Assembly: GCF_004348445.1 (NCBI RefSeq) | Contig: NZ_SMKV01000001.1 | Span: 248,001-312,000, forward strand | Reading direction: 5' to 3' | Source of the DNA: Saccharopolyspora aridisoli | GTDB taxonomy: Bacteria > Actinomycetota > Actinomycetes > Mycobacteriales > Pseudonocardiaceae | DNA length: 64,000 nt | Shown: piece by piece, positions 1 through 8,987 of the stretch | Numbering within the stretch: the stretch's first letter is position 1 | Layout of the letters: each line of letters starts with the position of its first letter | Translations under genes and position numbers: made by a program | The notes under the pieces: generated by a model | What the model saw: the letters and a program-made list of their open reading frames with translations, nothing else | Databases searched by the model: none | Told to the model about the DNA's origin: nothing

Positions 1-876
1 GAGCGCGATACCGGCCCGCACCGAAGCGCCCAGCCCGAACCCGGCGGCGATGCGCACGTCCATGCTGCCTTCGGCCTGCTGCAACGCCGGAACCACCTGC
101 CAGCCCGAGGTTGCGCGCTCCAGCAGAGCCTTGTGGGCGAACAGGACCAGTCCGCGCTTACCGCGGTTCTCCACCCACGAGCCGGCTAACTGCGGGTCTT
201 GCAGCAGGATTTCACGTAACCCCGCCCGCGCGCCTTCGACGTCCTCACCGTCGCGGACCTGGAAGACCCCGGCGGCGAAGCGGGAATCCTCGGCCTGACC
301 GGCCTTCACCCGCAGCAGCAGGTCCTGCAGCTCGGCGCGCACGGATGCCGACAGCAGGACGGTGTCGACCACGGGTGCCTCCGCGCGCAGCGCCTCGGCG
401 ACCTCCAGGCGCGGGGTGATCACCACGCCGCCGTTGCGCAGCGCAGCGCGGTGGTGGGCGATGATCTCCGCTATCGGCTGGTCGGTGGCGTAGGGGAGCG
501 CGGAGTGGCGGACGCCGAGCGTGGTGGCGACCTCCTGGATCACGTGGTGGTCGAAGGTGTCGATGCTCGCCCTGCGGTGCTCGGGGTAGTCGCTGCGCAT
601 CCGGGCCACCGCCAGCGCCAGCTCGAGCGAGCTCGGTCGCGTCACCGCCACCGGGAGGCCCTCCGGGACTTGACCGCGCACGGCCTCGTAGGACAGCGGG
701 CCGATGAGCAGCCCGTTCACCCCAGGCGAGGTGAGCAGTTCCCGCAGCCGGTCCCCGGCCTGTGCGGTTTCGCCGCAGACGGCCCAGCGCAGGGTGACGC
801 CGGAGACGGTGCTCGCCGCCTGGCGGAAGACCTCTTGGTGCCGCGCGTGCACCAGGACGCCGATCACCACGCTCAT
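1..876 (-). CDS. Unrecognised protein, possible sensor part of a regulator (3' end outside window)
   Basis: The reading frame opens with ATG at 876 and stays open for 292 codons to the window edge, so the C-terminus is missing. The visible part begins MSVVIGVLVHARHQEVF and shows alternating hydrophobic strands and helices, for example VNGLLIGPLSYEAV and GGVVITPRLEVAEAL, with no transmembrane segment and no signal peptide. Codon use is normal for the window. I do not recognise the family; the small-ligand-domain-like layout followed by further sequence would suit the sensor half of a cytoplasmic transcription regulator, but no DNA-binding domain is visible, so this is only a guess. Confidence 0.6.
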   Translation of the reverse strand, partial: MSVVIGVLVHARHQEVFRQAASTVSGVTLRWAVCGETAQAGDRLRELLTSPGVNGLLIGPLSYEAVRGQVPEGLPVAVTRPSSLELALAVARMRSDYPEHRRASIDTFDHHVIQEVATTLGVRHSALPYATDQPIAEIIAHHRAALRNGGVVITPRLEVAEALRAEAPVVDTVLLSASVRAELQDLLLRVKAGQAEDSRFAAGVFQVRDGEDVEGARAGLREILLQDPQLAGSWVENRGKRGLVLFAHKALLERATSGWQVVPALQQAEGSMDVRIAAGFGLGASVRAGIAL

Positions 877-953
877 GTCCCCACCTGGATTCAGTTCGCC
901 GACGAAACTTCACCAGGATTGCGCGAATGCTGGTCGCGGTCAACGCGATCGGT

Positions 954-1447
954 CTAGTCGGTGATGATTCGGATGCGCTCTCCGTGATCGAGCCGATATC
1001 CGACGCCGCCCACAGTCGTGATGGGATCCATCCCGGGGGCCGAGTTCGTCGTGGATCCGGCGGATGTGGACGTCGACCGTGCACGTGCGGGATTTCGCGG
1101 GAGAGTCCTCACACCGCTGCCTGCAGCGGGTTGCGGTGGTGCACCCGGCCGGGGTTGCGGGCAAGGAACAGCAGCAGGTCGAACCCAAGCCGGGTGACGC
1201 GGATGCGGGGTGCCGTCTGGGCGGACGATCTGCCTGGCAGCCACCACGATTCGCAGCTTCGGCAACTCCACCGGCTCGGCGTCCACCGTGGACTGCGCCG
1301 GAACCGCTTCGCGCAGCTCGGCGTTGCGGGTCAGCATCCTCTCCAGCAGGTCCAGGGTCTTCGCGGGTGACCACCAATCGGGCGGTGACTTGGACGAGAC
1401 CGGGCGCAGGCCGGGGCGAAGCCCGCTCTTGCCGGTTCCAGCGCCAT
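954..1447 (-). pseudogene. Decayed OmpR/PhoB-type winged-helix regulator
   Basis: Recognisable pieces of one winged-helix protein occur in order but in different frames: MALEPARAGFAPA at the start, LVQVTARLVVTRED, then LDLLERMLTRNAELREAVPA with LRIVVAARQIVRPDGTP, then GFDLLLFLARNPGRVHHR, then TVDVHIRRIHDELGPR and finally DPITTVGGVGYRLDHGERI. At least four frame changes are needed to join them. The end matches the recognition helix and wing of the OmpR/PhoB C-terminal domain (known family feature). A good ribosome site, GGAGG, sits nine bases before the ATG at 1447, so the gene was once intact. No receiver domain is visible. Functional product is unlikely. Confidence 0.75.
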
Positions 1448-1639
1448 GGCACGGTCCTCCATCGCTGCGGGGTGTGACACGGGCGGGAGCGGAAGGCTCA
1501 ACCGCGCGGACACGCAGCGGAAGTGGCCCGCATCGGGTCGACGCGCGCACGCTGCACCAGCAGCGGTCCGGTGGCCATGCCGCCGGGTGGGGTCAGGATC
1601 GGTGACGCAAAGCGTGCTCGTGCAGTCGGAACACGCCGG

Positions 1640-2128
1640 TCAGCGCCGGCGCCGGAACCAGCGTCGTCTGCGCGGCGTGGACCGCTGATCGGCGGCCGGT
1701 TCCGGGGTGTCGGGAGCCTGCGTGGCCGGTCGCTGCGACCGCCAGCGCTCGACCAGCGAGTCCACCTTGACCGGTGCGATCGCGACCTGCGGGCCGACCG
1801 GGAAGCGCAGGTGCTCGACGATGCGGCGGTTGAGCTCGGCCGCGACCTCGCGCACGGCGTGCTCGCTGGTCAGCTCGGCGACGGTTTCGGGCAGCCGGTC
1901 GATCTCGCGCCGCAGTCGCAGGGGAGTGGGCAGCAGCGCGTCACCGGAGAGGCCCTCGCGGCGGATCTGCTCCTTGATCCACCACTGCTCGTCCAGCGGC
2001 GCACCGGCGCCCGGCAGCGGCTTGCCCGCGCCGGGCAGGTCGTCGAACTCGCCGCGCTCCTGGGCTGTGCGGATCTGCCGGTCCACCCACGATTCGAAGG
2101 TGACCCCGGGAGGTTTGCGCTCTGCCAT
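1640..2128 (-). CDS. DUF1992 (DnaJ-homologue C28 domain) protein
   Basis: This 162-residue protein starts MAERKPPGVTFESWVDRQI and has the hallmark of the DUF1992 family: an N-terminal helix followed by ERGEFDDLPGAGKPL at residues 24-38 and a charged helical remainder with EIDRLPETVAELTS. The C-terminus is a basic RRRRWFRRRR tail, which could contact nucleic acid or membrane (inference). The family is related to eukaryotic DNAJC28 but its biochemical role in bacteria is not established. It stands as a single gene, 39 bases after the DinB-like gene on the same strand, so the two may share a transcript. Confidence 0.8.
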   Translation of the reverse strand: MAERKPPGVTFESWVDRQIRTAQERGEFDDLPGAGKPLPGAGAPLDEQWWIKEQIRREGLSGDALLPTPLRLRREIDRLPETVAELTSEHAVREVAAELNRRIVEHLRFPVGPQVAIAPVKVDSLVERWRSQRPATQAPDTPEPAADQRSTPRRRRWFRRRR

Positions 2129-2167
2129 GACGCGATTGTCCGGTACGAGCGCGACCGCGCGCCACCG

Positions 2168-2671
2168 TCAGCTGCGCAGGAACCCGTTGAGCAGCGCGGC
2201 CTGGCCGGCGTGCTGCAGGTCGTCGGCGATCACGCTCACCAACCGCACGCCCAGCGTGACCGGCGGGGACCAGCTGGCGTCGATGACCTCGTCCAGGTCG
2301 GCGTCGCCGAGTCCGGTGACGAACCGCAGCGTCTGCTCGTGGACCGCGTCGTAGTAGCCGGTCAGCAGTTCACCGGAGGCGCGCACCGACTCGACCTGGT
2401 CCGAGTCGTGGCCGTAGCCGGTGTCCTCCTCGTCCAGCGGCAGCCCGAACCGCGCGGCCCAGCTCTGCACCAGCCACACCTGCTCGGTCTCGGCGACGTC
2501 GGCGATGTGGTCGTCCTGCACCCGCGCCAGGTGCCACAACAACCAGGCGATCGAATTGGACTCGGGGTCGATGCGGTGCGCCAGCGCCTCCTCGTCGAGA
2601 CCGACGACCGATTCGTGCACCACTGCCTGAATCCGGCTGAACGCATCGACGAGCACATCGGCGCTGGTCAT
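2168..2671 (-). CDS. DinB-superfamily (DUF664-like) putative thiol-dependent enzyme
   Basis: A 167-residue four-helix protein of the DinB/YfiT type. The first helix carries VVHESVVGLDEEAL, the next SIAWLLWHLARVQDDHIADV with a His that in this fold belongs to a three-His metal site, and a third His appears near the end in VIADDLQHAGQAALL. Members in actinomycetes often use mycothiol for conjugation or isomerisation (family knowledge); the substrate here is unknown. It has no membrane segment. It is read in the same direction as the RNase Z gene upstream, about 100 bases away, and the DUF1992 gene downstream. Confidence 0.8.
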   Translation of the reverse strand: MTSADVLVDAFSRIQAVVHESVVGLDEEALAHRIDPESNSIAWLLWHLARVQDDHIADVAETEQVWLVQSWAARFGLPLDEEDTGYGHDSDQVESVRASGELLTGYYDAVHEQTLRFVTGLGDADLDEVIDASWSPPVTLGVRLVSVIADDLQHAGQAALLNGFLRS

Positions 2672-2767
2672 CCGGTCCCGCTCCTCACATCCGGCGGCGA
2701 ACGCTTGCGCACACCGTACGGCGCGGCACCGTCGCCGGCAGCGGATCCAGGACGGCGTGTTGCGGTA

Positions 2768-3691
2768 TCAGCGGCGCGGCGGGAACGGGATGCGGTCGAG
2801 ATCGGAGGCGACGACGATCGTGCCGTCGAAGACCTCCGCCGCCTCGTCGTGGAAGCGCCGCGGATCGGTGTAGCGCTGCGAGAAGTGGGTCAGCACCAGG
2901 TACCGCACCCCGCAGTCGGCGGCGACCCGGGCGGCCTGCGCCGCGGTCAGGTGCCGGTACCGATCGGCGAGGTCGGCGTCCTGGTCCAGGAAGGTCGATT
3001 CGATGACCAGCATGTCCGCATCGGCGGCCAGCTCGAACACGCCGTCGCAGAGCCGGGTGTCCATCACGAACGCGAACCGCTGCCCCGCCCGCTCCTCGCT
3101 GACCTCCGCCAGCTCCACGGTCCGGTCGCCGACCAGAACCGATCCCTCACGCTGGAGCCTGCCGATGTCGGGCCCGTGCACGCCCAGCCGCGCCAGCGCG
3201 TCGGGCAGCATGCGGCGGCCGTCGGGTTCTTCGAGCCGGTAGCCGAACGCCTCGATGCGGTGTTCCAGCCGCACCGCCCGCAATCGTCCGAACGGGCCTC
3301 GCGCGATCGTGCCGTCACCGGTGATCGGGTGCTCGTCGAGCTGAACCGCGTCGTCGTAGGCCGCCGCGTGGCGCAGGTGACCGAAGAACTTGGCGCCCGA
3401 CGCCGGGTAGTGCGCGTGCACCGCGCCGCGAACCCGGTCGCTCGACATCCGGTGCACCACCCCGGGCACTCCCAGGCAGTGGTCACCGTGGAAGTGCGTG
3501 ATGCACAGGTGGTCGACGTCGTTGGCGCTGACACCGGCGAAGGTCATCTGCCGCTGCGTACCCTCACCCGGGTCGAACAGCAGCCCCAGACCGTCCCAGC
3601 GCAGCAGGTAGCCGTTGTGGTTGCGGGTGCGCGTCGGCGCCTGGCTTGCCGTGCCGAGCACGACGAGTTCCCGGTTTGACACGTCGAGCAC
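2768..3691 (-). CDS. rnz: Ribonuclease Z (tRNA 3'-end endonuclease)
   Basis: A 307-residue metallo-beta-lactamase fold protein that trims 3' trailers from tRNA precursors in the cytoplasm. The zinc motif HFHGDH is at residues 66-71, followed by a central Asp in [10 protein letters not shown] and a C-terminal His in LTHFSQRY; these are the ligand positions of RNase Z. The insert [12 protein letters not shown] lies in the usual exosite region. Length is normal for the bacterial enzyme. It lies 34 bases downstream of qcrB on the same strand and may be read with it. The arylsulfatase-like relatives are an alternative but the [12 protein letters not shown] context favours RNase Z. Confidence 0.9.
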   Translation of the reverse strand: MLDVSNRELVVLGTASQAPTRTRNHNGYLLRWDGLGLLFDPGEGTQRQMTFAGVSANDVDHLCITHFHGDHCLGVPGVVHRMSSDRVRGAVHAHYPASGAKFFGHLRHAAAYDDAVQLDEHPITGDGTIARGPFGRLRAVRLEHRIEAFGYRLEEPDGRRMLPDALARLGVHGPDIGRLQREGSVLVGDRTVELAEVSEERAGQRFAFVMDTRLCDGVFELAADADMLVIESTFLDQDADLADRYRHLTAAQAARVAADCGVRYLVLTHFSQRYTDPRRFHDEAAEVFDGTIVVASDLDRIPFPPRR

Positions 3692-3725
3692 CCTATGCGC
3701 CGGATCCGCTCGCGAGGAGCGGGCC

Positions 3726-5363
3726 TCAGTCTTCGGGCGGGCGTGGTCGCCCGGATTTCACCGGCGATTCCTCGTCCTGTTCCTGCGGGGCCTCCAACGC
3801 CCGGGTTTCCTCGGGCGGGTCGGGCCACAACAGGCTGCCGGGGACGGAGTGCCCCGCGGCACCGAGCTTGTTCATCTTCTTGGGCACCGGCGCGCCCTGG
3901 TAGTCCAGCGGTTCCGGGTGGCCGTGCTCGTCGACCGGGCCGAGCGGCTGGTGCACCTCGATGAACTCGCCGTGCGGGAGCCGCTTGACGACGCCGGTCT
4001 CCACGCCGTGCTGGAGCACCTCGAGGTCGCTGCGCTGCAACCCGATGCAGATCCGGTAGGTGATGTAGTAGGCCAGCGGTGGGAGCACCAGCACCCCGAT
4101 GCGCCCGGCCCAGGTCATCATGTTCAGCGACAGGCTGAAGACGAATGCGACGATGTCGTTCATCCCGGAGATGAGCACGACGAGGAAGAACGCGATCGCC
4201 ATCATGCCCAGCGACGTGCGCACCGGGTTGTCGCGCGGGCGCTGCAGCAGGTTGTGGTGCGCGTCGTCGCCGCTGAGCTTGCGCTCCAGCATCGGGTAGA
4301 TCGCGGCGACGGTGAACACCAGGCCCATGCCCAGGACCAGCGGGAAGAACGGGGCGCCGACGGTGAACGGCCCGAGATAGAGCTCCCACGGCGGCCACAA
4401 CCGGCCCATCCCGTCGGTCCACATCATGTACCAGTCGGGCTGTGAGGCGGAGGAGACCTTCGACACGACGTAGGGGCCGAAGTTCCAGATCGCGTTGATC
4501 TGGAAGATGCCGCTCATGATCGCCATCACACCGGTGACGATGAGGAAGAAACCGGTCGCCTTCACCGCGAACTTCGGCATGATCCGCACGCCGACCACGT
4601 TGGACTCGGTGCGCTTGGGCCCCGGGTACTGGGTGTGCTTCTGGTACCACACGATCGCCAGGTGGGCCGCGACCAGCGCGAGGATGAGCCCGGGCAGCAG
4701 GAAGACGTGGAACAGGTAGAAGCGCGGGATGATCTCGGTACCGGGGAACTCCGAGCCGAACAGCAGCCACTGCAGCCACGTGCCGATGACCGGGACGGAC
4801 AGCAGGATGCCTGAGGCGATCCGGAGGCCGGTGCCGGAGAGCAGGTCGTCGGGCAGCGAGTAGCCGATGAAGCCTTCGAACATGCCCAGCACGAACAGGC
4901 TGACGCCGATGAGCCAGTTCGTCTCGCGCGGGCGGCGGAACGCTCCGGTGAAGAAGATCCGGAACATGTGCGCCACGACCGCGGCCATGAAGATCAGCGC
5001 GCCCCAGTGATGCAGCTGCCGGGCGAACATCCCGCCCCGGACCTCGAAGGAGATGTCGAGCGTGCTCTCGAACGCCCGGGACATCTCGACGCCGCGCAGG
5101 TTGGTGTACCTGCCGTCGTAGGTCACCTCGGCCATCGACGGGTCGAAGAAGTACGCGAGGTAGGTGCCGGTCAGCAGCAGGACGATGAAGCTGTACAGGG
5201 CGATCTCGCCGAGCAGGAAACCCCAGTTGTTGGGGAAGACCTTGTTCAGCTGGCGCCTCATCCCCGGTGCCGCGCGGTACCGCTTGTCCAGCTGGTCGGC
5301 TCCGTCGGCCACCGAACGGGACAGCTTGCCCTCGGGCTTCGTCGGCTGGGTCAGCTTGCTCAT
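3726..5363 (-). CDS. qcrB: Cytochrome bc1 complex cytochrome b subunit, orphan copy
   Basis: The 545-residue integral membrane protein is the cytochrome b subunit of the menaquinol:cytochrome c reductase. Two His pairs for the two hemes are present: one pair around residues 118 and 132 in [11 protein letters not shown] and VVAHMFR, the other around 219 and 234 in [10 protein letters not shown] and [11 protein letters not shown]. The quinol-site motif appears as PDWY in [12 protein letters not shown], as in actinobacteria, and the long hydrophilic C-terminal tail typical of actinobacterial QcrB is present. What is odd is the setting: qcrC, qcrA and ctaE, which normally precede it, are absent and the neighbours are unrelated. 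It may be a second copy. Another in-frame ATG lies five codons upstream at 5378. Confidence 0.9.
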   Translation of the reverse strand: MSKLTQPTKPEGKLSRSVADGADQLDKRYRAAPGMRRQLNKVFPNNWGFLLGEIALYSFIVLLLTGTYLAYFFDPSMAEVTYDGRYTNLRGVEMSRAFESTLDISFEVRGGMFARQLHHWGALIFMAAVVAHMFRIFFTGAFRRPRETNWLIGVSLFVLGMFEGFIGYSLPDDLLSGTGLRIASGILLSVPVIGTWLQWLLFGSEFPGTEIIPRFYLFHVFLLPGLILALVAAHLAIVWYQKHTQYPGPKRTESNVVGVRIMPKFAVKATGFFLIVTGVMAIMSGIFQINAIWNFGPYVVSKVSSASQPDWYMMWTDGMGRLWPPWELYLGPFTVGAPFFPLVLGMGLVFTVAAIYPMLERKLSGDDAHHNLLQRPRDNPVRTSLGMMAIAFFLVVLISGMNDIVAFVFSLSLNMMTWAGRIGVLVLPPLAYYITYRICIGLQRSDLEVLQHGVETGVVKRLPHGEFIEVHQPLGPVDEHGHPEPLDYQGAPVPKKMNKLGAAGHSVPGSLLWPDPPEETRALEAPQEQDEESPVKSGRPRPPED

Positions 5364-5443
5364 GTCGACCCCAGTCATCCCGGTTTCACGACATTGCCGA
5401 CCCAGATTACTGCTTCCGGCGGTGCTGAGCAGCCGAGTTCGTG

Positions 5444-5629
5444 CTACTTCGAGTGGAAGAGGGCTTCGAAGAAGGTGGTGAGCGCGCCCATGACGGTGGT
5501 CACCGCGCCGATGATGGTGGTGACCGCGTTGCGGACCGCCTCAGCGGCCGAGATGGGGTCGCGCACGAGCAGGGAGCCGCACACCAGCACCACGAGAATC
5601 ACGATCACGGTCACGGCTTTGCGGTTCAT
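5444..5629 (-). CDS. Small single-pass membrane protein, unknown function
   Basis: A 61-residue protein starting [17 protein letters not shown] at the ATG at 5629, which has a clear GGAGG ribosome site ten bases upstream; a longer in-frame reading to 5698 lacks such a site. Residues 4-20 form one hydrophobic membrane or signal segment and are followed by an amphipathic stretch, [19 protein letters not shown], ending in FFEALFHSK. It lies upstream of qcrB on the same strand, but about 80 bases apart. I do not recognise the family. It could be a small bc1-associated subunit or an unrelated membrane peptide. Confidence 0.6.
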   Translation of the reverse strand: MNRKAVTVIVILVVLVCGSLLVRDPISAAEAVRNAVTTIIGAVTTVMGALTTFFEALFHSK

Positions 5630-5758
5630 GCGATCAGCCTCCGTCGGTCCGCCCGGCGCCGCAGGAACCCTACCCTGCACACCCGCCCCAGCCGTCACAC
5701 GACGGGAACACGCGTGTCACGTCTTGGGACGGTGTTCCACGGCCGCGTCGGGGTGTCG

Positions 5759-6166
5759 TCAGGCCTCCTTGACCGCGGAGATGTCGAGCTCGACGGTGAT
5801 CTTCTCGCCGACCACCCCAGACGCCGGTCCCAGCGCTGCGTTCCAGGTCAGGCCCCAGTCCTCGCGGTTGACCTGCAGCCCGCCCTCGACGCGACGCGGA
5901 CGGCGCCGAACGGGTCCTGGCCTGGCCGGTGCAATCCAGGTCGAACTCCACCGGCTTGGTGTTGCCCTTGATCGTGAGATCACCGGTGACGTGGAACGTG
6001 TTCTCGCCCTGAGTCCGCACCCCGGTGGAGGTGAACACGATCTCCGGGTGGTTGTCGAGGTCGAAGCGGTCACCATCGCGTGTCGGGCGACGAATCCCAG
6101 CCGGGAGTGCACCGGGTCGATGGTGTGGTCGCCGGTGAGCCTTCCGAGGTCGGTGGCTTTGCTCAT
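5759..6166 (-). pseudogene. YceI-family protein remnant with internal deletion
   Basis: The ATG at 6166 opens MSKATDLGRLTGDHTIDP then HSRLGFVARHAMV, the normal start of a YceI lipocalin-like domain. The frame then breaks. The next recognisable part, DNHPEIVFTSTGV and NTFHVTGDLTIKGNTKPVE, is in another frame, and the end, VNREDWGLTWNAAL to the stop at 5759, returns to the first frame. About 50 residues that usually sit between the first and second pieces (the part with the TIKAASIDT-like strand) are missing, and there are two small indels near GQARTRSAP. A deletion plus frameshifts argues for true decay rather than one reading error. Confidence 0.75.
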
Positions 6167-6316
6167 GGGTGGTCGCTCCCTGGTGTTCCCACGGGGGCGG
6201 ACACCACCGACCACGCCGCAGGAGGACAACCACGGGTGGGCTCCGCAGCCCGTCCCTGGAACGGGTGAGCGCCGGGTCGGGTGGTGACCGCGTGTCGGCG
6301 CTGGCAGGCTGCACGC

Positions 6317-7438
6317 GTGCAGGACAAGATCAGTGACGGCCGTTCGATCCGACGCTGGCGGCGTCGGCTCGCCGACGAGCGGGAAGAGGCTCGTGTCTAC
6401 CGGAGCCTGGCCGCCCGTCGCAGCGGCGAGGAGCGGGAAATCCTGCTCGGTCTCGCCGAGGCCGAGGAGCGCCACGCCCGCTACTGGGAGGACCTGCTCG
6501 GCGACGAGATCGGCCGGCAGCGGCGCGGGCAGTTCCGGATGCGCGTCCTGGTCGTCCTGGCGCGCCGCTTCGGTTCGGTGTTCGTCCTGGCCCTGGCCCA
6601 GCGAGCCGAAAGCCGCTCGCCGTACCACTACGACCAGGACGTGCCTGCTTCGATGGCGGCCGATGAGCGGATCCACGAGGAGGTCGTGCGCGCTCTGGCC
6701 GCGCGCGGCCGCGCCCGGGTGTCGGGGTCGTTCCGCGCGGCGGTCTTCGGCGCCAACGACGGCCTGGTCAGCAACCTCGCGCTGGTCCTGGGCGTGATCG
6801 GCGGCAACCTGTCTTCCGAGGTCGTGCTGCTGACCGGGTTCGCGGGCCTGCTGGCGGGAGCTCTGTCGATGGGTGCGGGCGAGTACATCTCGGTCCGCTC
6901 CCAGCGCGAGCTCCTCGCCGCGGCCACCCCGGACCCGCAGGCGCGCGCGGTCGTCCCGCACCTCGACGTCGACGCCAACGAGCTCGCCCTGGTCTACCGG
7001 GCCAGGGGAATGGACGAGGCGGAGGCGCAGCGCCGCGCCTCCGCCCTGCTGCGGCAGTTGCGGTCGACGTTGCCGCACGCCCACCAGGAATCCGACGCCA
7101 CCCCCGAGACCGACGGAGGCGCGGAGGCGTCGTCGGAGACCTCCGACGACCACGAGGTGGTCGGCTCGGGTGCGAAGGCGGCGGTGTCGAGCTTCGCGTT
7201 CTTCGCCTCCGGTGCGCTGATCCCGGTCCTGCCCTTCGCCGTGGGCCTGACCGGAGTGGTGGCGATCGTGGCCTCGGTCGTGCTGGTGGGGCTCGCGCTG
7301 ATGCTCACCGGCGCTACGGTCGGCGTTCTCTCCGGAGCCGCCCCGCTGCCCCGAGCGCTTCGGCAACTGGCCATCGGCCTGGGCGCCGCAGCGGTCACCT
7401 ACCTTCTCGGCGTCCTGTTCGGAGCCACCGTCGGCTGA
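6317..7438 (+). CDS. Ferritin-like/CCC1 fusion iron exporter (MbfA type)
   Basis: A 373-residue protein with an N-terminal rubrerythrin-like helical domain, in which EREEARVYRSLA and EAEERHARYWEDLLG supply the Glu and His positions expected for a di-iron site, followed from about residue 140 by a CCC1/VIT1-type membrane domain beginning FRAAVFGANDGLVSNLALV. About five membrane segments end in LLGVLFGATVG. In known relatives (MbfA, plant-type EVIT) the ferritin domain delivers iron to the transporter, which removes it from the cytosol; that role is inferred here. The GTG at 6317 is preferred because the upstream in-frame codons look non-coding. It is divergent from the YceI remnant. Confidence 0.85.
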   Translation: MQDKISDGRSIRRWRRRLADEREEARVYRSLAARRSGEEREILLGLAEAEERHARYWEDLLGDEIGRQRRGQFRMRVLVVLARRFGSVFVLALAQRAESRSPYHYDQDVPASMAADERIHEEVVRALAARGRARVSGSFRAAVFGANDGLVSNLALVLGVIGGNLSSEVVLLTGFAGLLAGALSMGAGEYISVRSQRELLAAATPDPQARAVVPHLDVDANELALVYRARGMDEAEAQRRASALLRQLRSTLPHAHQESDATPETDGGAEASSETSDDHEVVGSGAKAAVSSFAFFASGALIPVLPFAVGLTGVVAIVASVVLVGLALMLTGATVGVLSGAAPLPRALRQLAIGLGAAAVTYLLGVLFGATVG

Positions 7439-7533
7439 TCGACGCGGGTGCCGTGAAGGGTGGCGGCTGCTGGATCGTGCCGGTATGTGGCGACTCCAGC
7501 GATGGTGAGCGCGTCGACCACGACCGGAAGCGG

Positions 7534-8517
7534 TCAGCGGTCCAGGCGGGACATCCCGTCCGGGTGGTAGCGCTCGCCCGCGGCGGTGCCGGGCGGGAAC
7601 TGCTCGGACAGCTCCGCGGCGAGCTCCGGGTTGAGCCTGACGTGGGCCGCCTCGACGTTGGCCTGGACGCGCCCGATGCGGCGGCTGCCCGGGATCGGCA
7701 GGACGTCCTCGCCCTGGGCCAGCAACCACGCCAGCGCCAACTGCGCCGGAGTGATCCCGAGGCGGTCCGCGTGCTCGCGCAGCGGCCGGGTCAGCTCGAT
7801 GTTGCGCTGCAGGCTCTCCTCCTGGAACCGCGGGTAGCGCTTCTCGCGGACCTCCAGGTTCTCCACGTCGGAGGCGCTGGTGAACGATCCGGTGAGCACC
7901 CCGCGTCCCAGCGGGGAGTAGGCCACCAGGCTCACGCCCAGCTCGCGGGTCGCGGGCAGCAGCTCGGCCTCCGGGTCGCGGGTGAACAGCGAGTACTCCT
8001 GCTGCACCGCGGTGATCGGGTGGACCTGGTGCGCGCGGCGCAACGTCGCGGCGCTGATCTCCGAGAGCCCGATGTGGCCGATCTTGCCCTCGGCGACCAG
8101 CTCCGCCATCGCGCCGACGGTCTCCTCGATGGGCGTGGTGCGGTCCAGCCGGTGCAGGTAGTAGAGGTCGATGTGGTCGGTGCCCAGCCGGGAAAGGCTG
8201 GCCTCCGCGGCCTGGCGGACGTACTCGGGCTTGCCTCCGCCGGTCTCCTTGTTGGCGCCGAACTTGGTGGCCAGCACGACTTCGTCGCGGCGTTCGGCCA
8301 GCAGTCCGCTGATGAGCTGCTCGTTGTGGCCCTCGCCGTAGACGTCGGCGGTGTCGAGGAAGTTCACACCGAGGTCGAGCATCTCGTTCAGCAGCTTCGC
8401 CGATTCGGCGTCGTCGGCGGTGCCGTAGACGCCGGACAGGCCCATCGCGCCGTAACCTATGGCGCTGACCTCGGGCCCGTTGCGGCCGAGTCGGCGACGT
8501 GGGGGAGTGTCGGACAC
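7534..8517 (-). CDS. Aldo/keto reductase
   Basis: A 327-residue NADPH-dependent oxidoreductase of the AKR superfamily, predicted cytosolic. Catalytic tetrad positions are visible: Asp and Tyr in FLDTADVYGEGHNEQL, Lys in LATKFGA and His in YYLHRLD. The C-terminal cofactor-binding strand reads VLPIPGSRRIGRVQAN. The closest described subgroup is that of the plant pyridoxal reductase or IolS/YakC-like general stress reductases, so substrate is unknown. Convergent with the iron exporter gene and alone in its transcript. A start at MSDTPPRRRLGRNG fits the usual family N-terminus. Confidence 0.88.
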   Translation of the reverse strand: MSDTPPRRRLGRNGPEVSAIGYGAMGLSGVYGTADDAESAKLLNEMLDLGVNFLDTADVYGEGHNEQLISGLLAERRDEVVLATKFGANKETGGGKPEYVRQAAEASLSRLGTDHIDLYYLHRLDRTTPIEETVGAMAELVAEGKIGHIGLSEISAATLRRAHQVHPITAVQQEYSLFTRDPEAELLPATRELGVSLVAYSPLGRGVLTGSFTSASDVENLEVREKRYPRFQEESLQRNIELTRPLREHADRLGITPAQLALAWLLAQGEDVLPIPGSRRIGRVQANVEAAHVRLNPELAAELSEQFPPGTAAGERYHPDGMSRLDR

Positions 8518-8599
8518 GGATCTCTCCTGATCGCGTAGGTGGTGGTCGTGGCCAGCCTAGCCCCAGTAGTTAGCAGGACTCACAACCTGGGACGCGGTG

Positions 8600-8911
8600 T
8601 CACAGCTCGAAGTCGGCGCGGCGCTCGGCGGGAACCAGGTCGACGTAGTCGGGGTGCTTGGCGATCCAGCCGCGCACGTACGGGCAGAACGGCAGCACCG
8701 CCAGCTCGCGTCCCCGGGCCTCCTCCAGCGCGGCGCGCACCAGCTTGCTCGCCAGGCCCTGACCGCTGAAGCCGTCGTCGATCTCGGTGTGGGTGAAGGA
8801 GATCTGCCCGGTCTTGAGCTTGTACTCGGCGAAGCCCGCCAGCTCTCCGTCGACGCGGATCTCGAACCGGTTGGCGTCGGGGTCGTCCTTGATCTCGGGC
8901 TCGGTGCTCAC
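8600..8911 (-). CDS. Small GNAT-fold acetyltransferase (YjdJ/GCN5-related type)
   Basis: A 103-residue protein of the minimal GNAT family in which the acetyl-CoA loop is compact: DDGFSGQGLASKLVRAAL at about 49-66 and then LPFCPYVRGWIAKHPDYVDLV. These proteins are single-domain N-acetyltransferases whose substrate is mostly unknown. I chose the GTG at 8911 (VSTEPEIKDD) because GGGAGA lies six bases upstream and a nearby upstream ATG runs into a stop in its own frame. It is divergent from the pirin gene and the two share a 76-base promoter region with a perfect palindrome. Confidence 0.8.
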   Translation of the reverse strand: MSTEPEIKDDPDANRFEIRVDGELAGFAEYKLKTGQISFTHTEIDDGFSGQGLASKLVRAALEEARGRELAVLPFCPYVRGWIAKHPDYVDLVPAERRADFEL

Positions 8912-8942
8912 CGCTGCTCTCCCGTCATTGGATGATGGTTCA

Positions 8943-8954
8943 ACAATCGATTGT
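8943..8954. promoter_or_regulatory. Perfect 12-bp palindrome in divergent promoter region
   Basis: ACAATCGATTGT is a perfect inverted repeat placed between the GNAT gene (start 8911) and the pirin gene (start 8988). Its ATTGT/ACAAT-like half sites resemble those bound by MarR-family repressors (known preference), but no MarR gene is next to it. Candidate operator for either or both genes. Confidence 0.45.
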
Positions 8955-8987
8955 GCATGCTCGAGCCCGCTGGAGGAGGCTGAGGAC

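Noticed and set aside
1523-3679. Long plus-strand frame of about 718 codons opposite DUF1992, DinB-like and rnz
   Set aside because: Antisense shadow in high-G+C DNA; the minus strand holds three clear protein families across the same bases.
5759-7729. Minus-strand frame of about 650 codons joining the YceI region to sequence opposite the iron exporter
   Set aside because: Everything upstream of 6166 is shadow of the plus-strand exporter; only the YceI pieces are real and they are frame-shifted.
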